This document shows positions 22,362 through 33,300 of a stretch of DNA of 64,000 nucleotides, one piece after another. The number at the start of each line of letters is the position of its first letter. Position 1 is the stretch's first letter. Source of the stretch: Brachionus manjavacas (taxonomy: Eukaryota > Rotifera > Eurotatoria > Ploima > Brachionidae). The stretch spans positions 248,001 through 312,000 of the forward strand of contig JAHQIY010000030.1 of assembly GCA_019054805.1 (NCBI GenBank). Direction: 5' to 3'. The notes under the pieces are model-generated. The model saw only the letters and a list, made by a program, of their open reading frames with translations, made no database searches and was not told where the DNA came from. Position numbers and translations under genes: made by a program.

Positions 22362-22564
22362 TATTTTTAAGATTTAAGTTTAGTTATAATTGTAAATATT
22401 AAATAGCTTTTTTGCTATATTTTTCCAATTTTTATCCAAGCCTACTTTGTTAAAATTTTATGAAATCGTCAACAATATCAAAATAAATAGCTTTAAAAGT
22501 CAAAAAAACAATTAAAGTTATATTTTTAAAACCTTTCCGCTTTTTTTTTCTCGATCAAAAATTC
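22362..22564. repeat. 204-bp direct repeat, right copy
   Basis: Same orientation as 19727-19930, differing by a few substitutions and one-base gaps. It starts one base after AAGCAAC and ends in CTCGATCAAAAATTC. Confidence 0.85.
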
Positions 22565-22987
22565 CGCACATTTTTCGAAAGTGTCTAAATCGCAGAATTT
22601 CCGCTAATTAGTAACCTATTTTGCGGAAAACATTTAAAAAAAAACCTAAAAAATTCTTGGATTATTGGAAGTTGAGTTTTGAGTCGGTACATAAGGCACT
22701 TTTTTCTGCGCTTTATATTATTTCTCTAAATAAATAAAAAAAATTTCAAGACGCATTGAGAACATAAGAAAAGTTTAAATTCTAAACTTTTGGGTTGCTT
22801 TGTGTGAATTTAAATAGTTAACAAGATTTTGAATTTGGGAAAAACTCAGGTGCAAGTGGACGTTAAAACCGTGGCTACGTAGCTAATTCAATTGCTCCTA
22901 ATTTGATAGACATTCAAAAATCAAGCATATTAAAGAATATTTTAATTTAAAACAAAAAAAAAGCGTTAATTTTCCTTTTTTTTCTCA
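22565..22987. other. no gene seen
   Basis: AT-rich DNA with no reading frame worth reporting. Confidence 0.5.
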
Positions 22988-23083
22988 TATAATAAAATGG
23001 GATAAGAAAATTAGAATCAAAGACAACTAATCGAACTCAGGCAGGATTATGATAATTTACAAAATTCAAATTTAATTAGTTAA
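22988..23083 (+). pseudogene. exon fragment related to the coiled-coil/C2HC gene at 40442-44336
   Basis: Reads NQRQLIELRQDYDNLQNSN after two stops, matching NQRQLTELRQDYDDLQYLNE in the minus-strand gene near 40880. The DNA is clearly homologous over about 95 bases. It ends where element X copy 1 starts, so a second member of that gene family once lay here. Confidence 0.65.
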
Positions 23084-23450
23084 ATAATGTTATTTTTTAA
23101 AATATTAATATTTAAAATATTCTTTATAATTATTCTTTTAAATATACGCTACAACACAACTTTTAAGAAAATTTAAACGAATTATTAACGAATTCAAAAT
23201 AAATTTTATGTTTGATTTATTTTAGTTAAAAAAAATGTCTCGGAATGTTGTATAAATTTAAAGATTGAGTAGTTGGGTGTATTTAAGACAAAATGTAGCA
23301 AAATCATTGTTTGAAAAATTATCACCTTGTTTATTATTCAAGTGGAACCAATTTAAATTGTTCAAATGGACAGATATGTTTAATACGCAAGAATAAATCT
23401 TTAGTTTACAATTTTGAATCGGTTGCACACAATGCATCCACATTGTTTGA

Positions 23451-23864
23451 GTAGGCAATAATCAAACTAAATGTGTTGAATTGAGTTTATTCAAATTCAA
23501 AAAGGAAAATTCAACAGTTGTCTATTTTTTAAATCCTTACAAGCATCCAAAGATGGACAACAACAAGTTAATTCAAGAGTTGATTGCCTTTTTGAAATCA
23601 AATTTGCATAGCACAGATTCTTTGGTAATCTTTCGTGATTTCAATATTGATTTTAATAGAGAGAACAATTCAAAGTACCTTGATTCACTAAGAGACAATT
23701 TGAACTTGATACCAGTTTTTACAAAATGTCTAACTTTCAAGGGTATGTCTCAATTGGATTGGTGTCTTACAAACAATTCGAATATATTAAGTCAATTAAA
23801 ATCACAGCCATATTCAACATGGGTTAGCCATATTCAATATTCACCATTCAATACTTTGTTTTAA
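23451..23864 (+). pseudogene. endonuclease/exonuclease/phosphatase-fold fragment (copy 1)
   Basis: Reads KCVELSLFKFKKENSTVVYF, then SLVIFRDFNIDFN and MSQLDWCLTNNSN. This is the GDFN-ID and LDWxxTN pattern of the apurinic-endonuclease-like domain found in non-LTR retrotransposons and Helentron-type Helitrons. The Gly of the GDFN motif is Arg in all copies. The N-terminal half with the catalytic Glu is not recognisable, and no reverse transcriptase or helicase is attached. There is no upstream ATG; the segment starts after a TGA. It probably represents the tail of an element captured in X. Confidence 0.6.
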
Positions 23865-24294
23865 AATGAATCTAATTTTATAACTAATTAAAACGATAAT
23901 GTATAATAATAAATATTAAATAAATAAGTAATTGTAATTAATAAAAAAAAGATTTATAAATGTTGGAGTATGAATTAATTTGCATTAAAATCTTTTTTGA
24001 TGACTAATTCACCTATTTTTTCATTACCGAAGTAAATGAGATTGTTTTTATTCTGAACATGAGCAAAATTTAATCATTGGATGTAACATTCGAAATAATT
24101 CACTTTTCAATATTTCTGATTTGTAGAAAAGATACTTTAATTCGAACTCTTATCAATGCGGATTTTTTTTTTCAAAAAACGTTTTTTTAAAACGAACCTT
24201 TAAAGGACATTAAAAATTTCAATTCTAAACATTTAAATTTTCTACTATAAAAATCAAATAGTTTTTAAAATTTTTTTCTAAAAACCAAATAAAA

Positions 24295-24662
24295 ATGAAA
24301 AAAGAAGTAGAAAGAAAACTAAATGAACTACTTGCCAATGGATGTCTCAGCAGAAACGACCTTAAATTTAAATTTTTCAAGCAGCAAATTTTACCATCAG
24401 TTGTTTTACAATGGATTTTGCCGAACGGAGAAAAGCTTTCATTTTAAATGTCCATTTAAAAATTGTGGATCAATATTGTCAAGAAGTATTTTAATGGAAC
24501 GTCACTTAAGAGAACTACATCATGACCAAATTCCATTTAATGTGTTTGGATTTTAATCACTTTTTTGTTGCAATATTTGCAATAACCAAGTATTTAAGCG
24601 TTATGAACATTTAAAGACTCACAAAAATGGAATCCGACATTTAAAAATGCTAATCCAGTCAG
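24295..24662 (+). pseudogene. C2H2 zinc-finger exon (copy 1)
   Basis: Starts KKEVERKLNELLANGCLSRN, then a first finger CPFKNCGSILSRS...H...H, an in-frame TAA after FNVFGF, and a second finger FCCNICNNQVFKRYEHLKTH, ending at a GTAATA donor at 24663. In this copy two A are missing in the run after GGAG (near 24432), which also shifts the frame before finger 1. Such fingers occur as DNA-binding heads of MULE-like transposases, and a MULE fragment follows downstream. Confidence 0.6.
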
Positions 24663-25139
24663 GTAATAACCAAACAAATTGTAATTATTATTAAATGAAT
24701 TTTTGATTCGGAATAAAATGTATTTTGAAAATTTGAATTAATTTAAAAAAAAGTATTTTGTTTTTTCATTTAGTGAAGCGCTATCTAGCTCGGGAACAAA
24801 ATTATCAAAGAGTGAAAATAAAAAAATCATTAAGTTAATAATTGTTTTGATTTAAAAATTTAAATAAAAATTAAAAAAAAAAAATTTTATTATAAAAATA
24901 ATCTTCTAGATATGAGTCATAAAGAAAAACAAACTGATCTGGAAAAATATGGTTGCCTATTTTCTCATATATTCTTTAAAAACAAAGTAAAATTTTTATA
25001 TATAATTTTATTGGTTAATTTTATTTCACTTTCGAATCACTTAAATTTTGTTATATCAAGACACAAAAAAAAAATGATCCGAAAATAATAATCATAAGAT
25101 TGGTAATTTCTCATAAAAATGACGATATTTTCGAAAATT

Positions 25140-26380
25140 TTTCTGGTGTGGACTCTGATGAGTAAGAATCCAGGGAAAAAATGTTTCTTGATTTTTTGAA
25201 AAAAACCAAGCTACCTTTACCTGAAAATTTATATAAAGAAAGTACGACTTTAATAAATCATAAATAAAATAAATTTATTAATCTATTTAGAGATAAACTT
25301 TATTTAAAACAATCAAAAAAATTGCAACAATATCGATGAATTACTTGAGAGTTAGTCATTATCCTTAAAAAACAAAAAAAATTTTTTATTTAATTTAACA
25401 AACCAGCTTTTTTGGTCACTGATTTTTCATGGGCAAATCTTAATGGATGCATGTTTGCATTTAATCAATTTGAAATGTTGGAATATTTAACTATTCGCCA
25501 CTCTATTTTAGTAAAAAAAGAAACCATTGATCTTAAAAAGCTAAGTAAATCGGTTATTTATCTTTGCTCAACAAATTTTCTAAAAAATGTAATCGATGCA
25601 ACTAATTTAGAGTTAAAACATTCAAAATAAAATAAAATTTTGTTTAGAAAGAGTTTCATTTTCTCTTTTTCAATTCTTCAAACATCAAAATGTTTAGACG
25701 ACTTTTGCATTAATATAATGTGCATAAAAAATATTTTTTCACGTAGATATAAGGATAATCAATATTTCGAAAGCATGATAAAAATAAATACAGCTTTACT
25801 CGATAGAAAAGATTATTGGTTCAAAAACGTTTGTGAAACAATATCTCCTGAAATTGACAAAAAACATAAAGAAAAAAACAAAGAAAAAGCAAATGAAAGC
25901 AAACAATTTTTTAAATCAATCAATTGAAAAATCTGTGAACTTTGCAAAAGATTCTTCATTTACGCCATTTTTTTGATAATCTTCTACAAGATTCGGAAGA
26001 AATGGAAACAGAAAACTCATTTGAGAAAAATGATTTATTTTTTTCAAATCTTTTTAATATCATTAAAAAAAACTGCATCTTGTTACTTTATGATCTGGCC
26101 TATTGATAAATAAAGTTTTACCCGATAAAAATCGTCTATCGAAAAACTATTTTGAATCATGGTTTAAATTTTTAAAAAATTCCATTCTAAAAGTAAATAA
26201 GCAAATTAGAGGTCAAAGACTTTCATATAGCAATGAATTGGCGACCCTATACTTTTTTTTTTTTCACATCTTTACGAAACATTGTATGAGGATTAATTTA
26301 ATGCATTTTTTGAATCTAAAGAAAAATGTTCATATACTGAAAAGGATAAGAAATTTGGGCTTTGAGAGAAAATAAGACGC
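25140..26380 (+). pseudogene. MULE-type transposase, decayed, follows element X
   Basis: Frames read VTDFSWANLN (region of the second catalytic Asp), LCSTNFLKNVID, FRKSFIFSFSILQTSKCLDD, and after breaks LPDKNRLSKNYFESWFKFLK, the region of the catalytic Glu. All are close relatives of the MULE-Ulp1 gene at 44646-47863. Stops and frameshifts occur near 25629, 25925 and 26105. The first Asp block and the Ulp1 part are not visible. The segment 25640-26250 recurs inverted at 63360-64000. Confidence 0.7.
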
Positions 26381-27786
26381 TGAATACTTTACAAGAAGTA
26401 TCAGATTGAAGTTTTACAAAAAATAAAAAATTCTAGAATGACATCGACAAAGTAATCATTCCCAAAGTTGGTAATTAATTTTTGAGAATGATATTTAAAA
26501 ATATTTTCTAAAATTAAATTTTAGTTTTTTTTGCAAAAAATTTCCGAATCAATGCCAAAATTAGAAAATATTCCCAAAATAATTTTTGTTTATTTTGTAG
26601 CTCTAAATAAACGGAATTCAATTTTTTAAAATCAAATACCTGCGTCCATAAATATCATATTAAACGTTTATGAAAATTATTTCCTCAATTTAAATAATCT
26701 CAAATGTTCTCTATGTAAATAATAGAGAACGAATAATAAATAAAGTTTAATTGACTGTTTTTTTTTGTTTTTGGTTTAAAAACTCATAAAATAAAATTCA
26801 TAAAATTATATTTGATTTTTATTCATAAAAAGAAAGAGCTTTTTGCGAAGCTTTAAAATTTATATTTTGAAAATCTTACTAGATATAAATCTGATAAAAA
26901 AATATACAAATTACAATATTGATTCACTTTATAAAGAGGTCGGCAAAGTGATCGATTGCTTATTCCTGATGGCAAATATGAAAGTTCCCCTAGCAATTTT
27001 TGAAAGAAATATTCTATTGGACATTTTTTTTTAAAAAAATGAAAAGTTCAAATTCAGAATTTATTTTAAAAATTCTCATTTTTATTATCACGTATGGTAA
27101 CACAGCCTAAATGTGTTTTATGTGAATTCGGTGACGTAATTTGAAAAACCCAAATACATCAGTCGTTAAATTTTTTTTTTTAGACAACCCACATATTCTT
27201 GTAAATCTTGAAGAGAGGAATATAAATATATTTATATGAGATATTTTTTAAATCTTTTTTTTTTTTTCAAAGTTTTTCGGCTAATTCGGTAGAATTTTTC
27301 AAATTAGTAATTATGTTTGACAATTTTTGATCCGATGACGGAACAAGATTGAAATGACCTTATTTTCTTATCGTTTTCAGCTAGTCTTGATTAATAGTAA
27401 ATAATTTCACTGTAATTTTAAGAAAGCCGATGGATCCGTTGTCTAATGTTGTTATTTTTTTGTGGGTTAAGAGGTTAATGAGGAATCACCTTAATCCCCA
27501 AAAATCCCACCCATTTACCCCTAAAAATAAAATATTTAACATAATTAAGCTAAAAGGACAAAAATGATCACAATGACGTCATTTTTTATGAAAAATTTAA
27601 AATTTTGTTTCTCCTTTTTTTCCAAAAATAATTTGATTTTATTTTATAAAAATATTCATTCTGTATTATCAAAAATCGTCAATTTATTATAAAAATGAAT
27701 CAGAACAAAAAATTAGAAGTTAAAAAAAAAGTATTCCATGGAAGATCTTGATAACGAAAAAAACGGATGTTTTTGAAGAAAAAAAA
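26381..27786. other. no gene seen
   Basis: AT-rich. Most of 26251-28370 is missing from the inverted copy at the right end of the window, so this stretch is either an insertion here or a deletion there. Confidence 0.5.
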
Positions 27787-27905
27787 CACTACTCAATCTT
27801 TAAATTTATACAACATTCCGAGACATTTTTTTTAACTAAAATAAATCAAACATAAAATTTATTTTGAATTCGTTAATAATTCGTTTAAATTTTCTTAAAG
27901 GTTGT
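27787..27905. repeat. inverted partial copy of the start of element X
   Basis: About 120 bases, beginning ACTACTCAATCTTTAAATTT, complementary to 28795-28912. With copy 2 it forms an inverted pair about 0.9 kb apart. Confidence 0.8.
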
Positions 27906-28559
27906 GAAATTTTATTGATAAAAAATTAAGAAATAATTTTAGGGCTTCAAATTCTCTGAACGTAGTAAAATTGATTTCTGGTGATCATCCTTCATGTCTT
28001 CAATCTTAACTTTTAAAGAAATGCGTTCTTTTCTTTAACTTCTAATGCCTAAAGAACCTCCTCTTCGAACCTTCTCGCAATCTAGGATCTTCAATTGGGC
28101 CAATTTCGTTTTCATATATTTCCTCGAAATCAAGTGAACGATTTAAGGGAGTAGAAGAACGTGTTTAATTGCCCTTTATTTAGATAATATTATATTATTT
28201 TTAAGTAAATTATAATTTATAATAAGCTAAAATTGAAAAATTACAAAAAAACAAATTACATTTTCAACAATGTCTACCATATGTTTCATTATGTTTTTAG
28301 CTGATGAAACTAAGGTAATACTGACATTTTGAACAGTTTCAAATGACTTATTCTAAAAAAAAAAAAATTATTTTTTTTAATTGCGATTTTTAAATTTTAA
28401 ATACCGATGCTTATTGAATAAATGAATTCTTCGGACTTTTTTGATAATTCGCTATTACTTTTGAAGCACAATTTAAATCAAAAATATTGTTATTTTCCAC
28501 TCCACATATTTTGTTTGAAGTAAAAATAAAATTCTAACCGAATTAGACCAGTTTTTTCT

Positions 28560-28715
28560 AGTCACCCCTTTACCTCTTGCGGTTAATTTGGTGAGGCCTT
28601 ATTGGGTGAATTAGATTAACCCAATTACCCATGATTTTGAAAATATTTAGCCCGAGAACTAACCTCTTTTTTAGGATATTCACCGAATTCACCCAATTAG
28701 CCCAATAAGAATTAA
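28560..28715. repeat. palindrome-rich segment (ACCCAATTA/TTGGGT motifs)
   Basis: Interleaved inverted motifs such as CTTATTGGGTGAATTAGATT and CACCCAATTAGCCCAATAAG can pair across about 90 bases. Repeated, inverted, at 63008-63175. It could be the terminal part of a MITE-like or element X sequence. Confidence 0.45.
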
Positions 28716-29093
28716 AAAAAGGAATTTCAATGTTATTTTTTAAAATATTAATATTTAAAATATTCTTTATAATTATTCTTTTAAATATACGCTACAACAC
28801 AACTTTTAAGAAAATTTAAACGAATTATTAACGAATTCAAAATAAATTTTATGTTTGATTTATTTTAGTTAAAAAAAATGTCTCGGAATGTTGTATAAAT
28901 TTAAAGATTGAGTAGTTGGGTGTATTTAAGACAAAATGTAGCAAAATCATTGTTTGAAAAATTATCACCTTGTTTATTATTCAAGTGGAACCAATTTAAA
29001 TTGTTCAAATGGACAGATATGTTTAATACGCAAGAATAAATCTTTAGTTTACAATTTTGAATCGGTTGCACACAATGCATCCACATTGTTTGA

Positions 29094-29507
29094 GTAGGCA
29101 ATAATCAAACTAAATGTGTTGAATTGAGTTTATTCAAATTCAAAAAGGAAAATTCAACAGTTGTCTATTTTTTAAATCCTTACAAGCATCCAAAGATGGA
29201 CAACAACAAGTTAATTCAAGAGTTGATTGCCTTTTTGAAATCAAATTTGCATAGCACAGATTCTTTGGTAATCTTTCGTGATTTCAATATTGATTTTAAT
29301 AGAGAGAACAATTCAAAGTACCTTGATTCACTAAGAGACAATTTGAACTTGATACCAGTTTTTACAAAATGTCTAACTTTCAAGGGTATGTCTCAATTGG
29401 ATTGGTGTCTTACAAACAATTCGAATATATTAAGTCAATTAAAATCACAGCCATATTCAACATGGGTTAGCCATATTCAATATTCACCATTCAATACTTT
29501 GTTTTAA
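29094..29507 (+). pseudogene. EEP-fold fragment (copy 2)
   Basis: Identical in protein sequence to 23451-23864, including the Arg in place of the GDFN Gly. Same context 5.6 kb further right. Confidence 0.6.
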
Positions 29508-29937
29508 AATGAATCTAATTTTATAACTAATTAAAACGATAATGTATAATAATAAATATTAAATAAATAAGTAATTGTAATTAATAAAAAAAAGATTTAT
29601 AAATGTTGGAGTATGAATTAATTTGCATTAAAATCTTTTTTGATGACTAATTCACCTATTTTTTCATTACCGAAGTAAATGAGATTGTTTTTATTCTGAA
29701 CATGAGCAAAATTTAATCATTGGATGTAACATTCGAAATAATTCACTTTTCAATATTTCTGATTTGTAGAAAAGATACTTTAATTCGAACTCTTATCAAT
29801 GCGGATTTTTTTCAAAAAAAACGTTTTTTTAAAACGAACCTTTAAAGGACATTAAAAATTTCAATTCTAAACATTTAAATTTTCTACTATAAAAATCAAA
29901 TAGTTTTTAAAATTTTTTTTCTAAAAACCAAATAAAA

Positions 29938-30307
29938 ATGAAAAAAGAAGTAGAAAGAAAACTAAATGAACTACTTGCCAATGGATGTCTCAGCAGAAAC
30001 GACCTTAAATTTAAATTTTTCAAGCAGCAAATTTTACCATCAGTTGTTTTACAATGGATTTTGCCGAACGGAGAAAAAAGCTTTCATTTTAAATGTCCAT
30101 TTAAAAATTGTGGATCAATATTGTCAAGAAGTGTTTTAATGGAACGTCACTTAAGAGAACTACATCATGACCAAATTCCATTTAATGTGTTTGGATTTTA
30201 ATCACTTTTTTGTTGCAATATTTGCAATAACCAAGTATTTAAGCGTTATGAACATTTAAAGACTCACAAAAATGGAATCCGACATTTAAAAATGCTAATC
30301 CAGTCAG
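29938..30307 (+). pseudogene. C2H2 zinc-finger exon (copy 2)
   Basis: Same exon as 24295-24662 but with an unbroken A-run, so the frame runs from ATG through finger 1 (CPFKNC...HLRELHH) to the TAA after FNVFGF. The second finger (FCCNIC...HLKTHKNGIRH) follows in the same frame. The donor is lost at the junction with the array. Confidence 0.6.
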
Positions 30308-33300
30308 TCATCTTTATGCTTAATCTCTTAAAAATAAAAATGATAATAAATAAAAAAATATTCAATATTTCATCGAAAATTGACTATACCTAGATCTTTT
30401 GACGTTCGTAATTTTTCAAAAATCGCTTTCTGGTCCGATTCGAGATTCGAAGTCATACTCTCATTTTCTTCTACTTTTTGCTCTAATTCTTTTAGACGCT
30501 GAACTTTTGCTTTAAATTTTTCATTGTTTTCTTTCAGAACTAATTTTTTATTTAAATATTTATATAAAATTGAACTAAAGAATGAAGTAAAATTGTTTTA
30601 CTTGTTGATTTAATTGTCGACAAATTTTATTTCTCAGTTTTATTCGCAAATTTGAAATCAGAAATTTCCTTTTCTTTGTCATCTAGTGCTAATTCATATT
30701 CCTTTAGCTTTTTATTTTAGTCCTTTACTAAATCATCTTTATGCATAATCTCTTAAAAATAAAAATGATAATAAATAAAAAAATATTCAATATTTCATCG
30801 AAAATTGACTATACCTAGATCTTTTGACGTTCGTAATTTTTCAAAAATCGCTTTCTGGTCCGATTCGAGATTCGAAGTCATACTCTCATTTTCTTCTACT
30901 TTTTGCACTAATTCTTTTAGACGCTGAACTTTTGCTTTAAATTTTTCATTGTTTTCTTTCAGAACTAATTTTTTATTTAAATATTTATATAAAATTGAAC
31001 TAAAGAATGAAGTAAAATTGTTTTACTTGTTGATTTAATTGTCGACAAATTTTATTTCTCAGTTTTATTCGCAAATTTGAAATCAGAAATTTGCTTTTCT
31101 TTGTCATCTAGTGCTAATTCATATTCCTTTAGCTTTTTATTTTTGTCCTTTACTAAATCATCTTTATGCTTAATCTCTTAAAAATAAAAATGATAATAAA
31201 TAAAAAAATATTCAATATTTCATCGAAAATTGACTATACCTAGATCTTTTGACGTTCGTAATTTTTCACAAATCGCTTTCTGGTCCGATTCGAGATTCGA
31301 AGTCATACTCATATTTTCTTCTACTTTTTGCTCTAATTCTTTTAGACGCTGATCTTTTGCTTTTAATTTTTCATTGTTTTCTTTCAGAACTAATTTTTTA
31401 TTTAAATTTTTATATAAAATTTTATTAAAGAATGAAGTTAAATAGGTTTACTTGTTGATTTAATAGTCGACAAATTTTGTTTCTCAGTTTTATTCGCAAA
31501 TTTGAAATCAGAAATTTGCTTTTCTTTGTCATCTAGTGCTAATTCATATTCCTTTAGCTTTTTATTTTTGTCCTTTACTAAATCATCTTTATGCTTAATC
31601 TCTTAAAAATAAAAATGATAATAAATAAAAAAATATTCAATATTTCATCGAAAATTGACTATACCTAGATCTTTTGACGTTCGTAATTTTTCAAAAATCG
31701 CTTTCTGGTCCGATTCGAGATTCGAAGTCATACTCTCATTTTCTTCTACTTTTTGCTCTAATTCTTTTAGACGCTGATCTTTTGCTTTTAATTTTTCATT
31801 GTTTTCTTTCAGAACTAATTTTTTATTTAAATATTTATATAAAATTGAACTAAAGAATGAAGTAAAATTGTTTTACTTGTTGATTTAATTGTCGACAAAT
31901 TTTATTTCTCAGTTTTATTCGCAAATTTGAAATCAGAAATTTCCTTTTCTTTGTCATCTAGTGCTAATTCATATTCCTTTAGCTTTTTATTTTAGTCCTT
32001 TACTAAATCATCTTTATGCATAATCTCTTAAAAATAAAAATGATAATAAATAAAAAAATATTCAATATTTCATCGAAAATTGACTATACCTAGATCTTTT
32101 GACGTTCGTAATTTTTCAAAAATCGCTTTCTGGTCCGATTCGAGATTCGAAGTCATACTCTCATTTTCTTCTACTTTTTGCACTAATTCTTTTAGACGCT
32201 GAACTTTTGCTTTAAATTTTTCATTGTTTTCTTTCAGAACTAATTTTTTATTTAAATATTTATATAAAATTGAACTAAAGAATGAAGTAAAATTGTTTTA
32301 CTTGTTGATTTAATTGTCGACAAATTTTATTTCTCAGTTTTATTCGCAAATTTGAAATCAGAAATTTCCTTTTCTTTGTCATCTAGTGCTAATTCATATT
32401 CCTTTAGCTTTTTATTTTAGTCCTTTACTAAATCATCTTTATGCTTAATCTCTTAAAAATAAAAATGATAATAAATAAAAAAATATTCAATATTTCATCG
32501 AAAATTGACTATACCTAGATCTTTTGACGTTCGTAATTTTTCAAAAATCGCTTTCTGGTCCGATTCGAGATTCGAAGTCATACTCTCATTTTCTTCTACT
32601 TTTTGCTCTAATTCTTTTAGACGCTGAACTTTTGCTTTAAATTTTTCATTGTTTTCTTTCAGAACTAATTTTTTATTTAAATATTTATATAAAATTGAAC
32701 TAAAGAATGAAGTAAAATTGTTTTACTTGTTGATTTAATTGTCGACAAATTTTATTTCTCAGTTTTATTCGCAAATTTGAAATCAGAAATTTGCTTTTCT
32801 TTGTCATCTAGTGCTAATTCATATTCCTTTAGCTTTTTATTTTTGTCCTTTACTAAATCATCTTTATGCTTAATCTCTTAAAAATAAAAATGATAATAAA
32901 TAAAAAAATATTCAATATTTCATCGAAAATTGACTATACCTAGATCTTTTGACGTTCGTAATTTTTCACAAATCGCTTTCTGGTCCGATTCGAGATTCGA
33001 AGTCATACTCGCATTTTCTTCTACTTTTTGCTCTAATTCTTTTAGACGCTGATCTTTTGCTTTTAAATTTTTCATTGTTTTCTTTCAGAACTAATTTTTT
33101 ATTTAAATATTTATATAAAATTGAACTAAAGAATGAAGTAAAATAGTCTTACTTGTTGATTTAATTGTCGACAAATTTTGTTTCTCAGTTTTATTCGCAA
33201 ATTTGAGATTAGAAATTTTTTTTCTTTGTCATCTAGTGCTAATTCATATTCCTTTAGCTTTTTATCTTTGTCCTTAACTAAATCATCTATATGCTTAATC

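Larger units (their letters stand above)
23087..24765 (+). mobile_element. element X, copy 1
   Basis: Nearly identical to 28735-30307 (direct) and to the complement of 61285-63000. It contains an EEP-fold fragment, 400 bp of spacer and a C2H2 zinc-finger exon ending at a GTAATAA donor. Copies 1 and 3 share the flank after this donor. Copy 2 is cut there by the 425-bp array. No terminal repeats were identified. Confidence 0.75.
28370..30307 (+). mobile_element. element X, copy 2 with extra 5' flank
   Basis: 28735-30307 repeats copy 1 almost exactly. The extra 365 bases (28370-28734) are found again, inverted, at 63000-63350. The copy ends at CAGTCAG (30307), where the 425-bp exon array starts. 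Confidence 0.75.

Noticed and set aside
19727-22564. Calling the 204-bp direct repeats the LTRs of a retrotransposon
   Set aside because: No TG...CA ends, primer-binding site or polypurine tract, and no retroviral genes between them.
23258-23458. Minus-strand frame MPTQTMW... at the start of each element X
   Set aside because: No recognisable domain, and it lies opposite the plus-strand lead-in of the EEP fragment; I cannot support it as a gene.
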